Source: DATLWN01 sp963764315 (GTDB lineage Bacteria > Pseudomonadota > Zetaproteobacteria > Mariprofundales > Mariprofundaceae). Taken from it: DNA of 28,112 nt. Below the pieces are notes generated by a model. The model searched no databases. It was not told the origin of the DNA and saw only the letters and a list, made by a program, of their open reading frames with translations. This document shows positions 1-6,721 of the stretch, one piece after another. The stretch is from positions 1 to 28,112 of the forward strand of contig CAVXSB010000015.1 of the NCBI GenBank assembly GCA_963764315.1, in the 5' to 3' direction. Position 1 is the first letter of the stretch; every line of letters begins with the position of its first letter. The translations under genes were made by a program, and so were the position numbers.

Positions 1-1100
1 CAGGTTTGCCAGAAGTAAGTGCCGAGAACAGAGCCAATAGCACCACCGATGAAGTAGCAGAACATGTATACCGCGTTGAGTCGGTTACGCAGGTGCGGGT
101 GCAGGGAATAGATCCGCGTCTGGTTCGATATATGGCTGCCCTGGACGCCGGCATCCAGCAAAATTGTACCAATGGCAATGAGCACCAACGAGTTAGCGCC
201 TACCCACAGGGTCGCAAATGCTGTGATGGTGAAAACCAGGGCTATACCATTGACTAATCTGACGCCGATTCGTTCCGTCAGGTGCCCGGAAATCGGTGCC
301 ACGAAAGCGCCGGTGACGCCCAACAACCCGAGAAGACCGACCGTATGCGCGCCGTACAATGGAGAAAGTTTGTGGAGATGGAAGATGAGTGGTGTCCAAT
401 AAATGCTGAACGCACCGAAACTGCAGGCTCCGACGAGCGAACGCCTGCGCAGGATTGGTTCGGTGCGAGCAAGATGACCGAGGGTAACGATCAATTCTCG
501 GTAAGGAACTGGCGCGGGAGGAAACTGTTTGGGCAGCGCAAAATACACGATGAGCGCTAGGCCAAGCATCATGGCAGAGGCCAACACATAGATTCCGCGC
601 CAATCCAGATAGCTGGCGGCATAGCCGCTAAGCGAGCGTGATAGAATGATGCCTATCAACAATCCACTCATGACCTGCCCCACCAGACGGCCGCGCTTTA
701 GTGGGCCGACCAAACTGGCTGCGAAGGGCACCACGAGTTGGGGAACGATCGTGACCAAACCCAGAATGAAGCTGGCTCCCAGAAGCCATGCAAAACTGGG
801 AGAGTAGGCAACTGCGAGAAGAGACAAGGCAACGAGCAAGGTCATGCGGATGATCAGCTTGCGCCGCTCGTGACTGTCTCCCAAAGGCACCAGCAGAACG
901 AGGCCCACTGCATAGCCCAGCTGGGTCAGTGTCGGCACCCATCCCAGGGAGCTGGATTTCAAATCGAATGCCCTCGCCATGATGGCGAGCAGCGGTTGGC
1001 TGTAGTAGAGGTTGGCAACCGTAGTGCCTGCCGCGACCGCAAGAATCAGCACCAAAAATGTCGGCGCTACATCCTGTTGTACTTGCTCAACCTGATCCAT
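1..1100 (-). CDS. MFS transporter, 3' end cut by window edge
   Basis: Reading the minus strand from the ATG at 1098-1100 gives about 366 residues with no stop before the window edge, so the last few dozen residues of a typical 390-410 residue protein are missing. The product is strongly hydrophobic with many membrane segments. A loop after the second helix carries G-D-S-H-E-R-R (about residues 74-80), which matches the MFS motif A pattern GDxxxRR. The N-terminal stretch with NLYYSQPLL resembles drug or sugar efflux transporters of the YnfM/AraJ type; this is family recognition, and the substrate is unknown. A GGAG box at 1108-1111, seven bases upstream, supports the start. It lies 128 bp downstream of yggU on the same strand and looks less GC-rich than the polysaccharide genes, so it may be a separate unit. 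Confidence 0.8.
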   Translation of the reverse strand, partial: MDQVEQVQQDVAPTFLVLILAVAAGTTVANLYYSQPLLAIMARAFDLKSSSLGWVPTLTQLGYAVGLVLLVPLGDSHERRKLIIRMTLLVALSLLAVAYSPSFAWLLGASFILGLVTIVPQLVVPFAASLVGPLKRGRLVGQVMSGLLIGIILSRSLSGYAASYLDWRGIYVLASAMMLGLALIVYFALPKQFPPAPVPYRELIVTLGHLARTEPILRRRSLVGACSFGAFSIYWTPLIFHLHKLSPLYGAHTVGLLGLLGVTGAFVAPISGHLTERIGVRLVNGIALVFTITAFATLWVGANSLVLIAIGTILLDAGVQGSHISNQTRIYSLHPHLRNRLNAVYMFCYFIGGAIGSVLGTYFWQT

Positions 1101-1107
1101 GGTGTTT

Positions 1108-1111
1108 CTCC
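1108..1111 (-). promoter_or_regulatory. Ribosome binding site of the MFS gene
   Basis: GGAG on the minus strand lies seven bases before the ATG at 1098-1100 and fixes the start of the transporter. The rest of the 1101-1228 gap shows no terminator hairpin or convincing promoter by eye. Confidence 0.5.
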
Positions 1112-1228
1112 AGTCTTATATCGCCCGAGCGAATCTTGCCGATGCGTGCGAACAATTACCGCGTCCGTTATGGGCCGCCGAACCTTGCCGATTGCATCTT
1201 CAGCGACTGCGACCGTTTTCGGAACAGT

Positions 1229-1534
1229 CTAGGCCAGCCAGGACTCGATACGATGGCGGAGATCGGCGACATCGCCGCGGATGAACAGGCGCTTGTGGCG
1301 GGAGGTATGGCCGGAGGCGACCTCGACGGCGCTTTTGGGGAGATCGAGTGCCCCGGCGACGAAGGCCGCGATAGCCGCATTGGCCTTGCCGTCCTGCGCC
1401 GCCGCCTTCACCGCCACCTTGACGGCGTCGCCGTGCAGACCGCGCAGCGCTGCCTGTTTCGCGCCCGGCTGGGCATGGATTTGCAGATAGACGCCGTCCC
1501 GACCCTCGCTGAGGATGCCGTCGGGAATGGTCAG
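1229..1534 (-). CDS. yggU: YggU/DUF167 family protein
   Basis: This is a small protein of about 101 residues of the DUF167 (YggU) family, whose function is not established. The frame reads through GVYLQIHAQPGAKQ, then AVKVAVKAAAQDGKANAAI and VASGHTSRHKRL, matching the family pattern (PGAK..., VxAPPxDGKAN, G..SR.K). No ATG, GTG or TTG lies in frame upstream of the conserved N-terminal region. The best candidate is CTG at 1532-1534, which overlaps the yggT stop as CTGA, mirroring the ATGA overlaps seen elsewhere in the block. A GTG further in (around 1417) would remove conserved sequence. The stop is TAG at 1229-1231. The gene is last in the yggS-proC-yggT-yggU run. The family assignment is firm; the start is not. 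Confidence 0.75.
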   Translation of the reverse strand: MTIPDGILSEGRDGVYLQIHAQPGAKQAALRGLHGDAVKVAVKAAAQDGKANAAIAAFVAGALDLPKSAVEVASGHTSRHKRLFIRGDVADLRHRIESWLA

Positions 1535-1830
1535 TGGAGCAGGCCGAAGGCCAGGCGCTGCAGGCTCGGCACCAGGAAATTGTCGAGGAAGACCAGCACC
1601 AGGATCACCAGCATCGGCGACAGGTCGACGCCGCCCATATGCGGCATGCGCCGGCGCACCGGATACAGCATCGGCTCGGAGAGCTGGTTGATGATGCGCA
1701 CCACCGGATTGTAGGGGTCGGGCGAAACCCAGGACAGCACGGCCCGGGCGATGATGACGATCATCGCCAGCATCAGCAGCATATGCAGCAGGCCGGCGAT
1801 CGCCTGCAGGAAATAACCGATCAGATACAC
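1531..1830 (-). CDS. yggT: YggT family membrane protein
   Basis: The product has 99 residues and belongs to the YGGT family of small inner-membrane proteins. It has a first hydrophobic segment at about residues 3-33, the typical SWVSPDPYNPVVRIINQLSEPMLYPVRR loop, and a second membrane segment at about 72-95. The loop with Pro-rich NPV and SEP...PVR is the family signature. E. coli YggT has two such repeats (about 188 residues), whereas this one has a single repeat, as in many proteobacteria. The start is GTG at 1828-1830, one base after the proC stop, so translation is probably coupled to proC. Roles in osmotic tolerance or septum-associated processes have been proposed for relatives, but nothing in the sequence tests that. 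Confidence 0.85.
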   Translation of the reverse strand: MYLIGYFLQAIAGLLHMLLMLAMIVIIARAVLSWVSPDPYNPVVRIINQLSEPMLYPVRRRMPHMGGVDLSPMLVILVLVFLDNFLVPSLQRLAFGLLH

Positions 1831-1831
1831 T

Positions 1832-2639
1832 TCAGCTCAACTCCACGGATCGTTTCTGGGCCGCATTGATGGCCTTGCGCACGGTATCCGGCAGGCCATT
1901 GTCGTACATCACATCCAGCGCCGCCTGCGTCGTGCCCCCGGGGCTCGTCACCTGCTGGCGCAGCTGCTCCGGCGTGCGCCCGGTATCGGCCAGCATGCGT
2001 CCGGCACCGAAGGCGGTGCGCACCACCAGCTTCTCGGCCAGCGCCTCCGGCAGACCGAGGGATACGGCCGCCGCCTGCATCATCTCGGCCAGCAGGAAGA
2101 AATATGCCGGCCCGCTGCCGGAGATGGCCGTCACCGCATGCAGCATCCGCTCCTGGTCCACCCAGGCCGTCTCGCCGCAGGATGCAAGCAGGTACTCGGC
2201 GCGCCGACGGTGTTCGCCGTCGTTATCCTCGCAGAACAGCACCGACATGCCGGCGCCGACCAGGGCCGGGGTGTTCGGCATGACGCGCACGATCGTCAGA
2301 CCATCGTACCCGAGATGCTGCTTCAGGCTTTCCACCGAGACGCCGGCGGCGATGCTGATGACGGTGGCATCACTGCGGATCGATGCCGAAAGTCCCGCCA
2401 GGGCGGCCTTCATCTGCTGCGGTTTGACCGCCAGCACCAGCACGTCAACCTCTGCCGCCATCTGCGCATTGTCCCCTGCCGCATGCACGCCGTATTCGCG
2501 GCTGCAGCAGGCCGGTACGCTCCTCGTTGATATCGGAGACCCAGATCGATTCCGGGCGATGACCGGCGCGCACGAGTGCGGCGATCAGCGCCTCGGCCAT
2601 ATTGCCGCCACCCATGAAACCAATCTTCATCGTCTGCAT
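1832..2639 (-). CDS. proC: Pyrroline-5-carboxylate reductase, interrupted by a 1-base frameshift
   Basis: ProC reduces 1-pyrroline-5-carboxylate to L-proline with NAD(P)H, the last step of proline synthesis. The N-terminal Rossmann motif GFMGGGNMAEA is in one frame. From EYGVHAAGDNAQ onward the protein continues in another frame, with LAVKPQQM, MPNTPALVGAGM, the substrate-site run SGSGPAYFFLLAEMM and TSPGGTT. The two parts join near 2505-2515, where removing one C would give ...LLQREYGVHAAGDN and one protein of about 268 residues, the usual family length. I chose ATG 2637-2639 because a GGA box lies just upstream; ATG at 2628-2630 is the alternative. Because every catalytic motif is retained on both sides, a sequencing error is more likely than a true pseudogene. 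It lies between yggS and yggT. Confidence 0.85.
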
Positions 2640-2661
2640 CGTTTCCGATCCTTTTCCCAAA

Positions 2662-3300
2662 TCATTTCTCCGGGCCGAACAACACGGACCCCAGGCGGAC
2701 CATCGTCGCGCCCTCTTCCACGGCGATGCGATAATCGCCGCTCATGCCCATGCACAGCTGGCGCAGGCTCGCATCGGCAAGCCCATCCCGCAAGCGGCGC
2801 AAGAGCGCAAAGGCGCTACGGGCATTGCCCTGGTGAGCGGCCATGCCCATCAGGCCGATGACCTCCAACTCAGGCATGCCCCGCACCTCGGCCAGCAGCG
2901 CCGGCAGTGCATCCGGCTCCACCCCATGCTTCTGGGGTTCATTCGAGACATTGACCTGAATCAGCACCGGCAGCCTTCTGCCCTCGACATGCCGGGCGAC
3001 CTCCCGGGCCGTATCGGCATCCTCCAGGCTGTGCCACATAGCGGCCTGACGGCCGATATACTTGGCCTTGTTCCGCTGCAGCGGGCCGATCATATGCCAG
3101 CGCACGCCGGGAAAAAGCCGGGCGCGCCGGTGCAGCAGTTGCGGGCGCGACTCGCCGAAATCCATCTGCCCGGCTTCGACCAGGCAGGCCACTGCATCAT
3201 CCGGCGCATACTTGGACACGGCAATCAGCCGCACGCCGTCATGCGCAAGCGCCGAGGCCAGCTGCCGCCAACGCGCCACGATGGCATCGCAAGCGCTCAT
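2662..3300 (-). CDS. yggS: YggS/PLPBP family pyridoxal phosphate homeostasis protein
   Basis: The product has 212 residues, slightly short of the typical 220-235. It is a PLP-binding TIM-barrel protein of the YggS/PROSC family, which buffers pyridoxal phosphate and affects amino-acid and keto-acid balance; no enzyme activity is established. Visible signatures are VRLIAVSKYAPDDAV, with the lysine that carries PLP in the family, WHMIGPLQRNKAKYI, a HSLED segment, the EPQKHGV segment and the C-terminal GMSGDYRIAVEEGATMVRLGSVLFG phosphate-binding region. The start ATG at 3298-3300 overlaps the stop of the WecA-like gene as ATGA, so it is coupled to the polysaccharide operon. The following gene is proC, a very common pairing. 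Confidence 0.92.
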   Translation of the reverse strand: MSACDAIVARWRQLASALAHDGVRLIAVSKYAPDDAVACLVEAGQMDFGESRPQLLHRRARLFPGVRWHMIGPLQRNKAKYIGRQAAMWHSLEDADTAREVARHVEGRRLPVLIQVNVSNEPQKHGVEPDALPALLAEVRGMPELEVIGLMGMAAHQGNARSAFALLRRLRDGLADASLRQLCMGMSGDYRIAVEEGATMVRLGSVLFGPEK

Positions 3301-4412
3301 CGGCGCCGGAGCATCAGCACGGTCAGCACCACATAGAAGATCACGGACTGCATCAGCAGCAGGCCCACCTCGAAGCGGCTGGCGTGGATCAGCGCCAGGG
3401 CCGACAGCCCCATGATCAGCGAAAAGGCGACGATCATCAGCACCGTATGCGGTTGGGAGATGCCCATGGACATCAGTCGGTGGTGCAGATGATCGCGGCC
3501 GGTGTATTCGATCCACTGGCGCAAATTCTTCACGTCGCCGCGGGCGATGCGCGCCACGGTGGTATAGATCATGTCGAAGATCATCACCGAAAAGATCAGC
3601 ACCGGGCCCGAATAGGCCCGCCAGGGTCCCTCGGAGGACCAGTCGCCCATCACCGCCAGCGAGGCCATCATCCAGCCGAGGTAGACGCTGCCGCTATCCC
3701 CCATGAAGCTGCGCGCCGGCCGCACGTAGCGGGCATTGTCTCCCAGAAAGCCGAGCGCCCCTCCCATCACCGCCAGACAGATCATCAGCATGTATATCTG
3801 GTGATTGTACCAGGCGAGCAGGGAGAGCAAGGCGCAGATGGCGGCCGCCAGCGCCGCCGCCAGGCCATTGATGCCGTCGAGGAAATTGAAGGCGTTGGCG
3901 ATGCCGATGACCCACAGCGCCGTGATCACGACCTCCAGCAGCGTGCCCCACCACAGATTGGGAGAAAGCTCGACATGCACGCCCGTGGCCATCAATACGC
4001 CCAGGGCCAGCAGCTGGCCCAGCAGCTTGGTGCCGGCGGACAGCTTGCGGATATCGTCCGTTAGGGACACCAGGGCCACGAGCAGCGCCGAAAGGCAGAC
4101 CCCCTTCAGCTCCAGCGAGAAGTTGAAGTTCAGCAGCAGCGTCAGGTTCACGGACAGCAGGATCGCCAGGCCACCGAGGCGCGGGGTGGGCTCGGCATGC
4201 ACGCGCCTCGCCCCCGGCTGGTCCAGGGCGCCGCTCATGCGGGCGATGCGGATGGCCATCGGCATCAGCCCGAAGGTCAACAGCCCCGAGGTCAGTACCA
4301 GCTTGAACCCCAGCATCATGGTGCCGTCGTGGGAGGCCCAGGGCATGGCCAGGGCCAGACCCAGGACCAGGGCACCCACCCTCAGCGCCGGATGATCAAT
4401 TAGCAAACGCAT
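3297..4412 (-). CDS. wecA: WecA/MraY-family undecaprenyl-phosphate sugar-1-phosphate transferase
   Basis: This 371-residue polytopic membrane protein should transfer a sugar-1-phosphate, probably an N-acetylhexosamine phosphate, from a UDP-sugar to undecaprenyl phosphate on the cytoplasmic face, starting repeat-unit synthesis. The family catalytic signatures are all visible: DD at 119-120, NAFNFLDGING at 173-183, FMGDSGS at 236-242 and the cytoplasmic HLHHRL at 308-313. About ten hydrophobic segments cover the rest. The HLHHRL form and the size fit the WecA/TagO/WbpL branch better than MraY of peptidoglycan synthesis; the exact sugar cannot be read from sequence. The ATG at 4410-4412 overlaps the end of the aminotransferase gene by 17 bp, and its stop overlaps yggS. 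It is the likely initiating enzyme of this cluster. Confidence 0.9.
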   Translation of the reverse strand: MRLLIDHPALRVGALVLGLALAMPWASHDGTMMLGFKLVLTSGLLTFGLMPMAIRIARMSGALDQPGARRVHAEPTPRLGGLAILLSVNLTLLLNFNFSLELKGVCLSALLVALVSLTDDIRKLSAGTKLLGQLLALGVLMATGVHVELSPNLWWGTLLEVVITALWVIGIANAFNFLDGINGLAAALAAAICALLSLLAWYNHQIYMLMICLAVMGGALGFLGDNARYVRPARSFMGDSGSVYLGWMMASLAVMGDWSSEGPWRAYSGPVLIFSVMIFDMIYTTVARIARGDVKNLRQWIEYTGRDHLHHRLMSMGISQPHTVLMIVAFSLIMGLSALALIHASRFEVGLLLMQSVIFYVVLTVLMLRRR

Positions 4413-5416
4413 CTTGCAGCCCGTCCCTCAGTTGTTTCGCCTCATGCTCCGCCATGTCCGCCAGCAGCGGCACGGACACGCAATCAGCCATGGCGCGTTC
4501 GGCGCCTGGGCAGGACTCCGTAGTCCACAGCCGTGGCACCGGCGGCATCGCTCCGACCCCATGCTCGCGCAGTGCCGCGATCGCCTGCTGCGCGCATCCT
4601 GCAGTGCGGACGATGTAGCGGTAATGGTTGCCATCGTGCCGTCCGGCCAGCGCTTCGACATGCAATCCCGCAAGCCACGCATCCAGGCGCTCGGCGAGCA
4701 GGCGCCGCTGCGCGCGCTCGTCATCGGCCCAGCCTAGGCGCACCCGGGCCATGGCCGCGTGCAGGTCGGATAGCTGGTGATGGCCGGCATAGCCGGGCCA
4801 GGCATCGGCGCGGTCCGGATCGCGCATGGTACACACCGCCTCCAGCATGGCCGCGTCGGATCCGGCAACGAAACCGCCATAGACCCCGCCCCAGGGCTTG
4901 GTGGCATGGAAGGAGCCGATGGCAAGCCGACCGAAGCCGCCGACCGGACGCCCGGCCAGTTCGGCCCCGACCGACTGCGCCACATCCTCGACGACGGGAC
5001 AGGGCCAGGATGCTGCGGCCAGCGGCTCGACCATACCGAACGGATGCACCAGCACCACCGCATCCAGGCCCTCGGCCTGCGTGAGCGCCTGCGGGCACAG
5101 GCGCAGGTCCTCACCGCAATCCATGGCCACGGGCACAGCCCCCTGCGGCACGCACCGCATAGGACACGGAACTGCAGACATAGGCGGGAATACCGACGCG
5201 GCGGATCTCGCCCTGCATGCCCATGGCGCGCAGCGCCAGCATCAGGGCGCTGGTGCCGGAATCGGTGACCGCGGCACGGGCTTGGGACAGCCGCATCGCC
5301 ACCTCCGATTCGAGGCTCGCGGCCTGCCCACCCATGACCACCTGGCCGGAACGCAGCACCTCGAGCAGGGCCGCCTCGAAGGCGGGCCCGAAGCGCGGAC
5401 GCGAATGGGGGATCAC
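4396..5416 (-). CDS. DegT/DnrJ/EryC1 sugar aminotransferase, interrupted by a 1-base frameshift
   Basis: This is a PLP-dependent aminotransferase of the DegT/DnrJ/EryC1 (AHBA synthase-like) family, which usually aminates keto-sugar nucleotides. The first part has the GQVVMGGQ region and the PLP-phosphate site SGTSAL (about 53-58). The second part has VEDVAQSVGAEL, with the PLP-ring aspartate, and SFHATKPWGG, with the Schiff-base lysine near residue 173. The frame changes in a C5 run at 5139-5143. With one C fewer, the protein reads SSVSYAVRAAGAVPVAMDCGED and becomes about 340 residues, near the family norm of 350-380. I favour GTG at 5414-5416 (VIPHSRPRFG), just after the PIG-L stop; an upstream ATG at 5458 would overlap PIG-L by 38 bp. 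Catalytic residues are intact on both sides, so sequencing error is plausible. Confidence 0.85.
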
Positions 5417-5420
5417 GGGG

Positions 5421-6032
5421 CTATAGGCGCATGCGCACCGGCATGAATGCCTCGGCACAGCTCAGCTTGCCTTGCACGCCGCGGAAATGCGCCGTAGCCA
5501 GCGCGATGTCGACGATGCTCAGGCGCACATGGGTGCGATCGACCTGCGAGGCATGCGCCTCCAGGGCCTTCAACTTCAGGGCCAGGGTATCGTGGATATC
5601 CATGAACACCGTCGGCTCGAAGCCGGCGGACGAAGGGGTTTCGTAGGCCAGCACGTTCGGCACATAACGGGTCACCGAATTGGCCACCTCCCCCAGGGTG
5701 CGGTGATCCTGGTGCGTATCCTGGCAATGGTTGACCAGCACCAGATCCGGATCGACCTGATGCATGACGTCCTCCAGCTTGGCCCGCAGGGCATTGGCGT
5801 GGTCCGGCAGATGAGTGTCCGGGAAGCCTCCCCAGAATACCCGGCGGATGCCGAGCAGCTTGGCGGATGTCTCCTGCTCGCCCATGCGCCCCTCGGAGTG
5901 GCCGCCGACGTCGCCGGCGGTGGCCACGAACAGATAGGTCTCGGCGTCGCGCGCCGCATAGGCCGCCAGCGTGCCGGCACAGCCGATCTCCATATCGTCC
6001 GGATGCGCCGCCAGTGCCAAGATCCTCTTCAT
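5421..6032 (-). CDS. PIG-L family deacetylase
   Basis: The product has 203 residues. PIG-L/LmbE enzymes are zinc-dependent hydrolases that remove acetyl groups from N-acetylglucosamine-type sugars or related conjugates. The zinc and catalytic motif AHPDD is at residues 9-13 and the second metal motif HQDHR at 107-111, so the active site looks complete. The segment ATAGDVGGHSEGRM GEQETSAKLLGI also follows the family pattern. The start ATG at 6030-6032 overlaps the WbqC-like stop as ATGA, and its stop at 5421-5423 lies 4 bp before the proposed aminotransferase start. Context suggests it deacetylates an amino sugar, as nucleotide sugar or lipid-linked glycan, within the pathway; the exact substrate is an inference. 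There is no signal peptide, so it acts in the cytoplasm. Confidence 0.9.
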   Translation of the reverse strand: MKRILALAAHPDDMEIGCAGTLAAYAARDAETYLFVATAGDVGGHSEGRMGEQETSAKLLGIRRVFWGGFPDTHLPDHANALRAKLEDVMHQVDPDLVLVNHCQDTHQDHRTLGEVANSVTRYVPNVLAYETPSSAGFEPTVFMDIHDTLALKLKALEAHASQVDRTHVRLSIVDIALATAHFRGVQGKLSCAEAFMPVRMRL

Positions 6033-6721
6033 CTGACCATCCTCCCCATGCCGCGCACGAGCGCCGCAGCCTCCTCACCGACGTTAAACAGCATATCCAG
6101 CACCGACAAGTGCGAGACAAAGTCGCCGTGCAGCTGCGGATAGATGACAGCCTCCACCTCCTGGAACCACAAATCCAGCCCGGCAGCGGCAAATCGCCCC
6201 CCGTCCAGGTACTGCCTGCCCTCCCGACCGGACAGATAGGCATCCGCCCCGAGCTCCCGGCACAGCCCGATCAGGCGACCTGTCGGATCCTCGTCCCGCG
6301 TCTGCATGTCGCTGGCCAGGTATAACGGGGCAGTGCAACCGACCATGATCCCAAGCTCCCGGATCAGATCCACGTTCAGCGGCGACAGCATCGCATGGCC
6401 GCTGTCGAGAATGGCCGAGATCCGCGGCCAGAAGGCATCTAGATGCGGCGCCCGCGCATATGCCTGCTCGACCGTCGCCGTGAGCTTGCGCACCCAGGCA
6501 TCGCCGGCAAGGCCGACCTCGCAGATGCGCTGCGGGAAACGGTAGCGCACCGGCACGGTCAGCCACTGCGCGCCCTGCGCCGTCTTGATGCGGTTGCGAT
6601 TCTGCCATTCGTTCTTGTGGAACTGCACGGTGTCGAGAATGACGAAGGCGTCGGCTGCACGCCATTTGTGGAAGAAACCCGGCCAGGGCAGAAAGTTCGG
6701 CTGATGAATGGTGACGATCAT
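6029..6721 (-). CDS. WbqC-like family protein
   Basis: The product has 230 residues and matches the WbqC-like family found in O-antigen and capsule clusters. The N-terminus reads MIVTIHQPNFLPWPGFFHKW with the conserved HQPNFLPWxG motif, followed by FVILDTVQFHKNEWQNRNRIK and WLTVPV. These are hallmark segments of the family. C-terminally YLSGREGRQYLD is also typical. The biochemical role is not settled; family members are assumed to modify or transfer groups onto amino sugars. The ATG at 6719-6721 was chosen because the conserved motif starts there and because it overlaps the PHP gene stop as ATGA; an upstream extension would add an unconserved, low-complexity segment. It sits between a PHP protein and a PIG-L deacetylase, suggesting a shared sugar-modification step. 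Confidence 0.88.
   Translation of the reverse strand: MIVTIHQPNFLPWPGFFHKWRAADAFVILDTVQFHKNEWQNRNRIKTAQGAQWLTVPVRYRFPQRICEVGLAGDAWVRKLTATVEQAYARAPHLDAFWPRISAILDSGHAMLSPLNVDLIRELGIMVGCTAPLYLASDMQTRDEDPTGRLIGLCRELGADAYLSGREGRQYLDGGRFAAAGLDLWFQEVEAVIYPQLHGDFVSHLSVLDMLFNVGEEAAALVRGMGRMVR

Noticed and set aside
1101..1228. Promoter or terminator in the gap between yggU and the MFS gene
   Set aside because: A TATAAG-like box lies at 1115-1120 on the minus strand, but it is only 15 bases from the ATG and has no convincing -35 element; no hairpin followed by a T run is visible.
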